Below are positions 1 through 8,977 of a stretch of 28,687 bases of DNA, piece by piece (positions within the stretch are counted from its first letter, which is position 1; each line of letters opens with the position of its first letter). The position numbers were made by a program, and so were the translations under genes. The stretch is taken from positions 1 through 28,687 of the forward strand of contig CAMLID010000040.1 of NCBI GenBank assembly GCA_946480055.1, read 5' to 3'. The notes under the pieces are model-generated. The model saw only the letters and a program-made list of their open reading frames with translations, searched no databases and had not been told where the DNA came from. This stretch comes from an uncultured Lysobacter sp. Its GTDB lineage: Bacteria > Pseudomonadota > Gammaproteobacteria > Xanthomonadales > Xanthomonadaceae.

Positions 1-741
<741 letters not shown>

Positions 742-793
742 TAACGCAACGGACGCCCGCGTCTGTCGCGGCCGTCTTTCAGGTCGATAAGCC

Positions 794-1099
794 GTGATCC
801 TGTTCCTAGCCCTGTTGTTCGTCGCTGTCGCCATCGCCGGCTTCTGCGCCTTCGTGATCTTCTGGCCGCTGTCGCTGGTGCACATCCGCGACCGCCATCC
901 GGAGCTGCAGCGCGAGCTCGGCGCGGGCGCGTTCGCCAATCCCAGCGCCTGGCGCTGGCTGCTGGTGCGCGGCTACCGCAAGGCCGACGATCGCAATCTC
1001 GACGGCCTGGCCGATCCGGCGCGGCTGTCGCTGCTGACCATCATCGCCGGGCTGGTCTGCGCCGGCCTGCTGTGGGCGCTGTCGACGGTGCTGCCATGA
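794..1099 (+). CDS. Small two-helix membrane protein, function unknown
   Basis: A 101-residue protein with a GTG start at 794. It has an N-terminal hydrophobic helix (about residues 2-25, ending FVIFWPLSLV), a central charged stretch with HPELQRELGAGAF and a tryptophan-rich WRWLLVRGY segment, and a C-terminal hydrophobic helix (about residues 80-99). The layout of helix, short soluble part and helix, with a 'P.L.RELG.GAF' type centre, recalls the UspB universal stress protein B family (about 111 residues). The resemblance is weak and was judged by eye. The gene lies between asnS and a small acidic protein on the same strand and may be cotranscribed with either. Inner-membrane location is inferred from the helices. 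Confidence 0.7.
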   Translation: MILFLALLFVAVAIAGFCAFVIFWPLSLVHIRDRHPELQRELGAGAFANPSAWRWLLVRGYRKADDRNLDGLADPARLSLLTIIAGLVCAGLLWALSTVLP

Positions 1100-1123
1100 G
1101 CGATGCCTTCATGAGGATGCCCC

Positions 1124-1447
1124 ATGAGCAATGACCCCATGAACGAAACCCTGCGCGAAGAATGGTGGCTGGCGACGCTGGGCCGCACCGTGATCTGGGC
1201 GCGCCTGCGCGTACGCGACGCCGGCACCGCCGAAGTCTTCGACAGCGACGGCAACACCCTGGCCTACGACAGCGAAGACACCGCCCGCGCCGCTCTGATG
1301 GACGCCGAGTTCGTCTCGCTGGACGGCCTGGACGACGAGGATGCGGCCGAGCGCGGTTTCGCGCTCGACGAACTGACTCCGCCGCGCGCCGCCGACGACG
1401 AGATACTGCGCGAATCGATGGTGCTCAAGCTGCCGCAGCGGCACTGA
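1124..1447 (+). CDS. Small acidic conserved hypothetical protein
   Basis: A 107-residue protein not recognised as a named family. It begins with a tryptophan-containing segment (REEWWLATLGRTVIWARLRV) that looks like a short beta-rich start. The middle is strongly acidic (DSDGNTLAYDSEDTARAAL, then DGLDDEDAAE), and the end is short and basic. No signal peptide or membrane helix is visible. A GAGGA at 1112-1116 lies 7 bases before the ATG at 1124, which favours this start over the in-frame ATG at 1139. The TGA at 1445-1447 is followed after 7 bases by the PaiB-like gene, so the two are probably cotranscribed. Confidence 0.75.
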   Translation: MSNDPMNETLREEWWLATLGRTVIWARLRVRDAGTAEVFDSDGNTLAYDSEDTARAALMDAEFVSLDGLDDEDAAERGFALDELTPPRAADDEILRESMVLKLPQRH

Positions 1448-1454
1448 GGCGGCA

Positions 1455-2078
1455 ATGTACCTGCCGCGCGCCTTCGTCGAAACCGATCTGGCCGCGCTGG
1501 ACGCGTTGTTCGCGCGCGACAGCTTCATCACCCTGATCAGCGTCCGCGACGGCGAGCCCACGGTCTCGCATCTTCCGGTGTTGTACAGCCGCGACGGCGA
1601 GCGCATCCAGCTGCGCGGGCATTGGGCCAAGCCGAACCCGCAGTCCGGCCACGCCGGCCAAGCGTTGGCGGTGGTGCACGGCCCGCACGCCTACGTCTCG
1701 CCCGGCTGGTACCCGGACAAGGAAGAGGCCGCGCGGGTGCCGACCTGGAACTACGCGGTCGCGCACCTGCACGGACGCCTGGACACCTACGAAGACGAAG
1801 CCGAACTCGCGCGCCTGGTCGACGACCTTAGCGTCCACCACGAAGCCCAGGTCGGCAGCGACTGGCGTTTCGAGGCCGAGCGCGAGGACCTGCGCCGGCA
1901 GTTGCGCGGCATCGTCGGTTTCCGTTTCGAAGTCGAGCGCGCGACGCTCAAGTTCAAGTTCAGCCAGAACCATCCGCTCGCCAATCGCGTCTCGGTCGCC
2001 CAGCATCTGGACGCGCTCGGCGGCGAAAACGCACGCGAGGTCGCGGCCTTGATGCGCGCCGGCCTGCCCGACGCCTGA
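1455..2078 (+). CDS. PaiB-family FMN-binding protein / putative negative transcriptional regulator
   Basis: A 207-residue protein of the PaiB family (FMN-binding split barrel; Bacillus subtilis PaiB is the namesake). The N-terminus MYLPRAFVETD matches the family's MYxPxxF start. Other visible family motifs are SHLPVLYSRD, LRGHWAKPNPQ, VVHGPHAYVSPGWYPDKE, VPTWNYAVAHLHGR and LRGIVGFRFEVE. The C-terminal part has the conserved KFKFSQN segment. Length is normal for the family. In Bacillus, PaiA/PaiB affect sporulation and degradative enzyme genes. In proteobacteria the role is largely unknown, so regulation is inferred from the family name only. No PaiA-like acetyltransferase is adjacent. GAGG at 1446-1449 is a plausible ribosome-binding site. 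Confidence 0.92.
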   Translation: MYLPRAFVETDLAALDALFARDSFITLISVRDGEPTVSHLPVLYSRDGERIQLRGHWAKPNPQSGHAGQALAVVHGPHAYVSPGWYPDKEEAARVPTWNYAVAHLHGRLDTYEDEAELARLVDDLSVHHEAQVGSDWRFEAEREDLRRQLRGIVGFRFEVERATLKFKFSQNHPLANRVSVAQHLDALGGENAREVAALMRAGLPDA

Positions 2079-2095
2079 CCCTACGGAGACCCGCC

Positions 2096-2881
2096 ATGGA
2101 CCTCGATCTCACCGGCAAGCACGCCCTGGTCTGCGGCGGTTCCGACGGCATCGGCCGCGCCGTGGCCCACGAACTGGCGCTGCTCGGTGCCGACGTCACG
2201 GTGCTCGCACGCCGGCCCGAAGCCTTGCAGGCGGTGGTCGCGGCCCTGCCGACGCGCGAGTCGCAGCAGCACGGCTGGATCGCCAGCGACGTCTCCGACA
2301 CCGCCGCGCTGCGCGCCCAGGTCGAGGCGCTGGCCGCCGGCCGCCCGGTGCACATCCTGATCAACAACACCGGCGGCCCGCCCGGCGGCGCCGCCCACAG
2401 CGCCCAGATCGAGGCCTATCTCGATGCCTTCAACCGTCACCTGGTCGCCAACCAGACCCTAGTCGCGGCGGTATTGCCGGGCATGCAGTCGGCGCGCTGG
2501 GGCCGCATCGTCAACGTGATCTCGACCTCGGTGAAGGAACCCATCGTCGGCCTGGGCGTGTCCAACACCATCCGCGGCGCGGTCGCGAGCTGGGCCAAGA
2601 CCTTGTCGCGCGAACTCGCGCCGTTCGGCATCACGGTCAACAACGTGCTGCCCGGCTACACCGAAACCGGCCGCATCACCCAGATCATCGGCGACCGCGC
2701 ACGCAGCTCGGGCCAGTCCGAGGACGCGATCGTCGAGGCCATGCTCAAGACCGTGCCGGCCGGCCGCTTCGCCCAGCCGGCCGAGATCGCCGCCAGCATC
2801 GCCTTCCTCGCCTCGCCCGCCGCCGCCTATGTCAACGGCGTGAGCCTGGCGGTGGACGGCGGGCGCATGCAGTCGATCTGA
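2096..2881 (+). CDS. SDR-family oxidoreductase with non-canonical catalytic residues
   Basis: A 261-residue short-chain dehydrogenase/reductase with a complete Rossmann fold. The cofactor motif GGSDGIG is at residues 14-20, NNTGG at 90-94, and the C-terminal LPGYTETGRI and YVNGVSLAVDGG segments are typical of FabG-like classical SDRs. The family's catalytic Tyr-x3-Lys is missing: aligning NVISTSVKEP and the following helix with FabG puts Ser156 at the Tyr position and Arg160 at the Lys position (VSNTIRGAVASWAKTLSREL). The serine region (Ser143/Ser145) is kept. Related SDRs with an SNxxR pattern are known from other genomes, so this is probably a real subfamily and not a sequencing error. Substrate is unknown. 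GGAG at 2085-2088 precedes the ATG. It converges with the next gene, with 2 bases between the stop codons. Confidence 0.9.
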   Translation: MDLDLTGKHALVCGGSDGIGRAVAHELALLGADVTVLARRPEALQAVVAALPTRESQQHGWIASDVSDTAALRAQVEALAAGRPVHILINNTGGPPGGAAHSAQIEAYLDAFNRHLVANQTLVAAVLPGMQSARWGRIVNVISTSVKEPIVGLGVSNTIRGAVASWAKTLSRELAPFGITVNNVLPGYTETGRITQIIGDRARSSGQSEDAIVEAMLKTVPAGRFAQPAEIAASIAFLASPAAAYVNGVSLAVDGGRMQSI

Positions 2882-2883
2882 GC

Positions 2884-4740
2884 CTAGACCGCCACGGGCG
2901 CGCGCCCGTAACGCGAACGCTCGAACCACCACAGCGCTGCGCTGAGCAGCAGCCAGCCCAGGAACCACGGCCAGGACGGGCCGCGGTGCGCGTTCGCGGA
3001 CTTGTCCGTTGCGGTCGCGCGTGTGGGCGGCTGCGCGGCCAGCGCCAGCGTGCCCTCGCGCAAGGCGCTCGCGCGCAAACCCGGCGCCTCGTCGGCGCGA
3101 CGCACCGCGAACGGCCAGGCGCGTTCGCCTTGATGCAGCACGTGCCAGCCCGGCAGGCGCGGCCAGTAACCGGCGCAGCGCCGCGTGTCGCTGGCTGGGT
3201 CGATCGGCAGCACCAGCTCGCTGCCGTCCGGTGCGGAGACGCGCGCACTGGCCGCCAGGCCGCACAGGCTCAGGCGCTGATCCGGGCGCGCATCGGCGTC
3301 GATCTCGGGCGTCTCGCCGGCGCGTGCGCGTGCGACCGCCGCCAAGGCGTCGTTCCACAGCTGCGCATGCAGGTCGCCGCGGCCGGCCAGGGCCAGGCGG
3401 AAGCTGTCGGTGAGCGTCCACAGCGCGACGCGGCCGCGGCCTTCGGCGCGCCAGACCGCGAACACGACGCCGTTCGCATCGCGCAGCAGCGGACGCGTCT
3501 GCGGCGATTCCAGGCGTAGAGCGCGCCGGCTCAGCTGCGGCGTTTCGGGGATCGCTTCGTCGCGCGCATGCGGCGCATCCGCGGTGCCCGGACCGATGCG
3601 GGCACGGATTGCGTCCTCGTCCGCACCGGCGTCCGCCGCCAGACGCAGGGTCGCGGTGTCGCGGCCGGCGTCGACGTTCAGACCCAGCGCCCGCCATTGC
3701 GCACGCGTGCTTTCGGACAAGGGACCGGTGACACGCAGGACCACGCCCAGACCGTTGCGCAGCGCTTCGACCATGGCGCCGCGCTGCGCCGCGCCCAGGG
3801 CCTCCCAGCTGCGATCGTCCAGTACCGCCAGGTCGTAGCCGGCCAGGGTCGCGGCGTTGATCGCGATCGGTGCGTCGCCCAGCTGCATGCCGCCGCCGAC
3901 GCCGATCTGCGTGTGCAGACTCGCGCCGCTGTCCAGCGCCCAGCGGCGCAGGTACTTGAGTTCGGGATTGGGCGCGCCGGCCAGGATCAGGATGCGCGGC
4001 ACGGCTTCGGCCACGGTCCGCAGCGGCAGCTCGACCTGCTCCACCGGTTTGCGTTGCGCATCGAGCAATCGCAGTGAGAAATTCGCCAGCCCTTCGCCGC
4101 GAGCACTGCCTGCGAGCGCGAAACCGCCGCCCGCGTCCAGGGGCGCGCGGTCGACGCGACGACCGGCCGGATCCAGCAATTCGGCGCTGCCGCCGGCCAG
4201 ACCTTCGGCGCGACCGTGCATTTCGAAATCGTCGCCGGAAGCTATCCGCGACGGCAGCCACAGACCACTGAGGCCGCGCGGCAGCGGCGCCGGCTGGAAC
4301 TCGATCGAAAGTCCGCGCGCGGCGTCGAGATCGCGCGCCTCCAGCCCGGCGCCGACCACGTGCAGGCGCCGCGTGCCCGGATGCCGGCGCAAGGCCGTGG
4401 CCAGATCCGGCACGCGCTCGCCGTCGAGCGCGGCGGCGGCTTCGGGCAGCACGATGCGGACATCGCCGGCGACGCCCTCGGCGAACCCCTGGGTGCCGGC
4501 GGTCGCAACCAACATCGTGCCGGCTTCGCCCTGCAGCCAAGGCGGCAGCAGTGCGAGATACAGCAGGACCGCGCAAGCCGGTTGCGCGGCGAGCAGCAAC
4601 ACGAAACGCCAAGCATGCGCGCGTTGCCCGAGAGGTGCGCGGTACTGGCGCCAGACCAGGCCGGCCAGCGCAACCAGCACGGCCAGCGCCAGCAATGCGG
4701 CGAGCGTGAATTCGGGCGTCATGTAAGCGAACTCGCTCAT
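2884..4740 (-). CDS. Membrane protein with GATase1-like domain, last gene of the MoxR cluster
   Basis: A 618-residue protein with two N-terminal helices (about residues 11-30 and 46-68), a long extracytoplasmic-looking region, and one C-terminal helix (about 590-606, WPWFLGWLLLSAALWWFE) followed by a short basic tail. Residues 248-345 (VPRILILAGAPNPELKYLRRW, then GYDLAVLDDRSWEAL and GLGVVLRVTGP) resemble the class I glutamine amidotransferase-like fold found in membrane proteins of BatA/MoxR clusters. No cysteine lies in this segment, so amidotransferase chemistry is unlikely and a binding role is inferred. The ATG at 4740 overlaps the upstream stop (ATGA), which fixes the start and implies translational coupling. 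No specific function is known. Confidence 0.85.
   Translation of the reverse strand: MSEFAYMTPEFTLAALLALAVLVALAGLVWRQYRAPLGQRAHAWRFVLLLAAQPACAVLLYLALLPPWLQGEAGTMLVATAGTQGFAEGVAGDVRIVLPEAAAALDGERVPDLATALRRHPGTRRLHVVGAGLEARDLDAARGLSIEFQPAPLPRGLSGLWLPSRIASGDDFEMHGRAEGLAGGSAELLDPAGRRVDRAPLDAGGGFALAGSARGEGLANFSLRLLDAQRKPVEQVELPLRTVAEAVPRILILAGAPNPELKYLRRWALDSGASLHTQIGVGGGMQLGDAPIAINAATLAGYDLAVLDDRSWEALGAAQRGAMVEALRNGLGVVLRVTGPLSESTRAQWRALGLNVDAGRDTATLRLAADAGADEDAIRARIGPGTADAPHARDEAIPETPQLSRRALRLESPQTRPLLRDANGVVFAVWRAEGRGRVALWTLTDSFRLALAGRGDLHAQLWNDALAAVARARAGETPEIDADARPDQRLSLCGLAASARVSAPDGSELVLPIDPASDTRRCAGYWPRLPGWHVLHQGERAWPFAVRRADEAPGLRASALREGTLALAAQPPTRATATDKSANAHRGPSWPWFLGWLLLSAALWWFERSRYGRAPVAV
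2894..2909. terminator. GC-rich palindrome just beyond the SDR stop codon
   Basis: A perfect 16-base palindrome (ACGGGCGCGCGCCCGT) starts 13 bases after the SDR stop codon. It lies inside the last codons of the converging minus-strand gene. It can form a 6-bp stem with a 4-base loop. There is no T-run on either side, so intrinsic termination is doubtful. It could simply reflect GC-rich coding sequence (Gly-Arg-Ala-Pro codons). Confidence 0.2.
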
Positions 4741-6911
4741 GGCGCCGACTCCTTCCGCAAGGCATCCAGATAGCGCCGGCCTTCGTCGCCGCCGTCCTCG
4801 CGCCGCGGCAGCGCGGCCGGCGGTCGCGTCAGCAAGGGCCATAGCAGGCCGCGCAGGCGAGCACGGCACGGGACGCAATCGGGACGTTCGCGCAGCGCGT
4901 CGATCGCTGCCACGAACGCGAGCGGGTCCGGCACCCGCGCCTCGTGTTCGCGCAGCCAGCGCTCCAGCGCGGCGGTGTCGATCGCCGATCCCTGCCGCGC
5001 CGGCGGCGCTTCGAGCGCACGCCACAGCGATTCAAGCGCTGGATCGGACGCAGTCGCCGCGCTCAAGGCATCGCCGCGTCGCGCCAAGCCTTTGCGCTCG
5101 CCGCTCATGCGCCGGGTCTCGTCGATCGGCGGCAGTTCCGGGCCGACCCGCGCCAGGTAGATACGGCTGGCCTGCTGCACCTGCTTGATGTATCGCAGGG
5201 CGCGATAGGCATAAGGCAAGGCCTGCTCAGGATGGCCCTGGCGCAGATGCAGTTCGGACTGCCACATCTCATCCAGCGCGGCCTTCAACAGCTTGCGGGT
5301 TTCCGGATCCAGCAGGGTCGCGGCCTCGGCGTGATCGTGGGTGTGGCCGTATTCCTCCAGCACCGAGCCGGCATCGCCGAACCGGGATGGAGCCTGCGAC
5401 GGCGCGTGCTCGTGATCGTCGTGGGCCTCGGCGCCCGCAGCGTGTTCGTCGTGTTCGCCGGCCTCGTTGGCGACGTCCTCGGCATCGTTGGTCGGCGGCT
5501 TCGGTTCTCCTTCGGCCTCCTCGCCCAGGAACTGGCCGTAGCGCAGACGCAGGATGCGCTGGTCGACGCCGATCTCGTCCGAGCGCTTCACGTACAGGCC
5601 GGCTTCGAGCTTGCGCCGCTGCGCGTACAGCGCCTCGGCATCGATGATGATCTGGCGCTGGCTGCGGAAGTAGGCCGGCAGCGTGGTCTTGACCAGGCCC
5701 TCGATGCCGGTCGCTTCCTGGCCCAGGTCCGCCGGCCAACGCAGGATCAGACTGGGACTGCGTGCGCTCTGCGGCTGCGGCCTGCGGTTGTCGTCGACGC
5801 TCAACTGCACGATCAGGTCGTCGCCGACGACGAAACCCAGCGCAGCCAGATCGAGGCGGTGCGCGTAGCGTTTCGCGGTCGCACTGCCGTTGCCGCGCAG
5901 GCTCAGCTGCTGCTCGCGGAAGGTGATGTTCTCGCCCGAGCCCTGCGCCAGAGTGATGCGCAGCGTCGCGTTCGCGGCCAGGCCGTAGTCGTCGCTGGCG
6001 TCGAACACCAGCGGCCACACACGCTGCCCTGTCGCGAGCAGAGTCAGACCGCGGTCGGGTTCGACCACGCGCAGCTGCGGCGCACGGTCGGGCACGACAT
6101 CGAGGCGATACAGGCGCCGGTTCTGCAGCGGCAGCGCCTGCGGATCGAGCACGATGCGGTACAGAGTCGATTTGTCCAGGGTCAGGCTCGCCGACCAGTC
6201 CTCGCCCTGACGCTGCAGAAGCAGACGGCGGCCGTCGTGGAAGAGCAGTTCGGCCGAACGCGGTTGCGGCTGGAAGCGCAGGCGCCAGCGCAGCTGCGCA
6301 CCCTGTACCGTCTTGGCTTCGAGTTGGCTGTCCTCGCGTGCAGGCAGGCGCGTGTACGCGGGCGGCGCGAGCGCGAGCCGAGTCTGCGTGAGCCGTGTCT
6401 GTGTGGGCGCCGGCGCCAGGCCGACCGCATCGGCCAGGCGTTCGCCCAGCGGCGCATCGTTCGGCCGCGGCCACAGCAGGATCGCGAGCAATGCGAACAC
6501 GGCCAGTGCGGCCGACAGCAGCAGCCGGCGCAGCGACCAGCCCGGGCGCAGGTCGGGCGTCGTGCCGGTCTCGATGCGTCGTTGCAGGCGCGAGCGTTGC
6601 AGGTTCTGCAACGCGCCCAGTTGCGAGGACTCGGCGAACAGCAGGTCGGCGCTGTCGTCCATGTCGGCGCGTCGTGCGTTGAGCCTGCGCGCCAGCCATT
6701 GCGTGTCCAGTTGCGCGGCGTAGCGCCAGCAGGCCAAGGCGATGACGGCCGCGCCCGCAAGCGCAGCCGGCACCGCTGCGACCGCCCCGCTCCACCGCCC
6801 CGCCAGCGTCGCTGCGACCGCCAGCCAGGGCGCGGCGACCAGCAACGCGTCGAGGCCACGTCGCAGTCGCGCGACCCGCAGCAGTTTCTGCAACTGATTG
6901 GCGGTGCTCAT
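4737..6911 (-). CDS. Large DUF4175-like membrane protein with His-rich loop
   Basis: A 724-residue protein with hydrophobic helices at about residues 21-39, 43-62 and 129-147, then a large presumably extracytoplasmic part. The layout, and its place next to MoxR, DUF58 and BatA-like genes, resembles DUF4175-type proteins; the family call is by eye. Beta-rich segments with DYGL (around 308) and FREQQLSLRG recall immunoglobulin-like or carrier folds. Residues about 485-530 are acidic and histidine-rich (EHDEHAAGAEAHDDHEH and GHTHDHAE; eight His in all), a possible metal-binding loop. After it comes a helical region (LLDPETRKLLKAALDEMWQSE) with a TPR-like look. The ATG overlaps the stop of the upstream gene (ATGA), and its own stop overlaps the downstream ATG. 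Confidence 0.85.
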   Translation of the reverse strand: MSTANQLQKLLRVARLRRGLDALLVAAPWLAVAATLAGRWSGAVAAVPAALAGAAVIALACWRYAAQLDTQWLARRLNARRADMDDSADLLFAESSQLGALQNLQRSRLQRRIETGTTPDLRPGWSLRRLLLSAALAVFALLAILLWPRPNDAPLGERLADAVGLAPAPTQTRLTQTRLALAPPAYTRLPAREDSQLEAKTVQGAQLRWRLRFQPQPRSAELLFHDGRRLLLQRQGEDWSASLTLDKSTLYRIVLDPQALPLQNRRLYRLDVVPDRAPQLRVVEPDRGLTLLATGQRVWPLVFDASDDYGLAANATLRITLAQGSGENITFREQQLSLRGNGSATAKRYAHRLDLAALGFVVGDDLIVQLSVDDNRRPQPQSARSPSLILRWPADLGQEATGIEGLVKTTLPAYFRSQRQIIIDAEALYAQRRKLEAGLYVKRSDEIGVDQRILRLRYGQFLGEEAEGEPKPPTNDAEDVANEAGEHDEHAAGAEAHDDHEHAPSQAPSRFGDAGSVLEEYGHTHDHAEAATLLDPETRKLLKAALDEMWQSELHLRQGHPEQALPYAYRALRYIKQVQQASRIYLARVGPELPPIDETRRMSGERKGLARRGDALSAATASDPALESLWRALEAPPARQGSAIDTAALERWLREHEARVPDPLAFVAAIDALRERPDCVPCRARLRGLLWPLLTRPPAALPRREDGGDEGRRYLDALRKESAP

Positions 6912-8059
6912 GGCGTGACGCCCCGGCGCGGACGCGTGGCGAACCAGCGCTCCAGCGCGAACAGCGCGGCGATCAGCAAGGCCAGCCAGGGTTTGAGATC
7001 GCGTGCGGGCGCGTCGAAGCTCGGGCCACCGGTGCGCGGCGCGTAGTCGCTGGCGACCGCGCGGCCGGGCGCGGCGATGGGAGCGCTCAGCAGTTCACGC
7101 AGGCGGCGCGGGAGCTGCGGCTCCAGCAGTGCCGGCATGGTCTGCGGCGTCAGTGCGCGGGTGAAGCGCAGCACACGACCGTTGCGGTAGCTGGAGCCCT
7201 CGACCAGCACAGTACCGTCCGCATCGCGCCACAGCGGCGCACGCGATGCGGTCTGCGGCCATTGCGCGTCGGCATCGAGCACGGCGGTGCCGCCGGCGCC
7301 GATCCAGTCCAGCACGACTACCGGCAAGGCGCCCGGCGCCAGCCACACCAGTACCTGGGTCTTGGGGTCGGTGGGCACCGCGGCGCTGGCGACATCGCTG
7401 TCGGCGGAGACGCTCTGTGGCGACCAGGCCGAAACCGCGGCGCGCAGGTACGGCAGCGACGCCGCGCGTTCGGCCGCGTAGCGGATCGCGACCTTCGGCG
7501 GCGCGACGGCGGCCGCGGGCGCTGCGTCCGTCGTGCCGGCGACCACCTGCCACTGCAGCGCTCGCGACAATACCGGCCGCTGCCCATCGGCGCCGCTCAG
7601 TTGCGCAGGCACCAGCACGCGCAGCGGCACCTGCGCCGGCAGCGTCGCATCGAGCTCGCGCAACAGGCTCGCCAGTGCGACCGGCTGCGCTGGCGGCGCC
7701 GTATCGATGGCGGGAAAGCCCGGCGCCAGCCAGCGTACGCGCGCACCCTCGCCCGCCGGCACGGCCCGCGGATCGACGCCGGGCGCGACCACGATCCAGG
7801 GCTGGTGGTTTACCGCGCCGTACGACACCGGCCGCGCCAGCCACAACGCGAGCAGCGCCAGCAACAGCAAACGCAGCAACAGCAGCAAGCGTTCGTCGAA
7901 GCGGATGCGGTGGCGCGGGCGCGGCTTCTGGCGCAGCCAGCGCAGCGCGGCGAAGTCGGTCGGCCGCTGCTCGCTGCGCCGCGCCAGATGGATCAGCATC
8001 GGCAGGATCAGGGCCGCGAGCGCGGCCAGCGCGGCGGGCAGCAACAGGGCGAAGTTCAC
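6908..8059 (-). CDS. BatA-like membrane protein (aerotolerance N-terminal domain)
   Basis: A 383-residue protein. The N-terminus (NFALLLPAALAALAALILPM, then LIHLARR) is a first helix ending in the 'P.LIHL' signature of the BatA N-terminal double-transmembrane domain. A basic linker follows (QRPTDFAALRWLRQKPRPRHR), then a second helix (about residues 60-80, LLLLLRLLLLALLALWLARP). A long extracytoplasmic region is followed by a C-terminal helix (PWLALLIAALFALERWFATR). The middle has no clear von Willebrand MIDAS motif. The GTG start at 8059 was chosen because it overlaps the upstream stop (GTGA) and places the BatA motif at the very N-terminus; the frame stays open far upstream inside the neighbour. 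The protein probably works with the MoxR ATPase and DUF58 protein at the inner membrane. Confidence 0.88.
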   Translation of the reverse strand: MNFALLLPAALAALAALILPMLIHLARRSEQRPTDFAALRWLRQKPRPRHRIRFDERLLLLLRLLLLALLALWLARPVSYGAVNHQPWIVVAPGVDPRAVPAGEGARVRWLAPGFPAIDTAPPAQPVALASLLRELDATLPAQVPLRVLVPAQLSGADGQRPVLSRALQWQVVAGTTDAAPAAAVAPPKVAIRYAAERAASLPYLRAAVSAWSPQSVSADSDVASAAVPTDPKTQVLVWLAPGALPVVVLDWIGAGGTAVLDADAQWPQTASRAPLWRDADGTVLVEGSSYRNGRVLRFTRALTPQTMPALLEPQLPRRLRELLSAPIAAPGRAVASDYAPRTGGPSFDAPARDLKPWLALLIAALFALERWFATRPRRGVTP

Positions 8060-8952
8060 GCGTACTCCGCGGCGTCGCGGGCGCCGAACAAGCGGTGCAA
8101 CGGCAGGTCGAGTTCCTGGTCCAGCACGTATTCGGCGTGGCGAATGCCACAGGCGTCCAGCCGCGCATCGATCTCGGTACGCGCCGCGCCGAAACGGGCC
8201 AGGAATTCGGCGCGCAGCGCGGCGCCGTCGCCGAGCAGTTCCTCGCCGGTTTCCGGATCGCGGAAACGGTGGCCGCCCTGGTAGGGGAAGTCGCGCTCCT
8301 CGGCGGTGAGGATGCGCAGGCTCAGCACTTCGCGCCGCGCCGCGGCCAGACGTTCGGCCACGGCGATGCCGCTCTCGTCGAAACCATCGCCCAGCATCAG
8401 CACCAGGTCGTCGGCGGCGATGCGTTCCCACAGCGGCCGCAGCTTGTCGGCCGCGGGCCAGCTGCCGTGTGCCGACAGAGCCTGCAGCTCCAACAGCAGG
8501 CGATCGCGTTGACGCGGGCCGGTGGCCGGCGCGAGCAGGCGCAGGCCGTCGCCGCGCAAGGCGATCAGGCCGAAGCGATCGCCCTGGCGCAGCGCCAGTT
8601 CGGCCACGCAGGCGGCCAGGGCCTTGGCCGCGTCCAGTCGGGTCCAGCCCGGGCGCGCGGCGTCGGTCTGGCTCATCGACGCGCTGGCGTCGATCAGCAG
8701 CCACACCGCGAGCGGACTTTCGCGTTCGGCTTCGCGCACGAAGAAGCGATCCGAGCGCGCGTACAGTTTCCAGTCGATCTGGCGCAGTTCGTCGCCGGGC
8801 TCGTAGGCGCGGTACTGGGCGAATTCGAGTCCGGCGCCGCGGCTGCGGCTGCGATGCAGGCCCAGCCCGTGCGCACCGACCGCGCGCCGCGAGGTCAGGC
8901 GCAGATTGCGCAAGCGCGCCCGCACCGCCGCCGGGATCAGATCGCCGCTCAT
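8056..8952 (-). CDS. DUF58 domain protein with vWA-type MIDAS motif
   Basis: A 298-residue soluble protein. The DUF58 core is clear at residues 38-75 (RGAGLEFAQYRAYEPGDELR, then QIDWKLYARSDRFFVREAERE). It runs into a vWA-like fold with the metal-ion-dependent adhesion site DASAS at residues 88-92. Further on, DDLVLMLGDGFDE fits the later acidic vWA strand. DUF58 proteins are nearly always encoded next to MoxR AAA+ ATPases and are thought to be partners or adaptors in metal-centre or complex assembly; the exact role is unknown. The gene follows the MoxR gene by 25 bases and overlaps the BatA-like gene by 4 bases. No membrane helix is seen, so a cytoplasmic location is inferred. Confidence 0.95.
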   Translation of the reverse strand: MSGDLIPAAVRARLRNLRLTSRRAVGAHGLGLHRSRSRGAGLEFAQYRAYEPGDELRQIDWKLYARSDRFFVREAERESPLAVWLLIDASASMSQTDAARPGWTRLDAAKALAACVAELALRQGDRFGLIALRGDGLRLLAPATGPRQRDRLLLELQALSAHGSWPAADKLRPLWERIAADDLVLMLGDGFDESGIAVAERLAAARREVLSLRILTAEERDFPYQGGHRFRDPETGEELLGDGAALRAEFLARFGAARTEIDARLDACGIRHAEYVLDQELDLPLHRLFGARDAAEYA

Positions 8953-8977
8953 GTCCCTACCCGTCCTGCCGCGACGC

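Noticed and set aside
2096..2881. Frameshift or sequencing error as the cause of the missing YxxxK in the SDR
   Set aside because: The frame is continuous and the flanking helix WAKTLSREL aligns normally. Similar SNxxR proteins are known, so the change is more likely natural.
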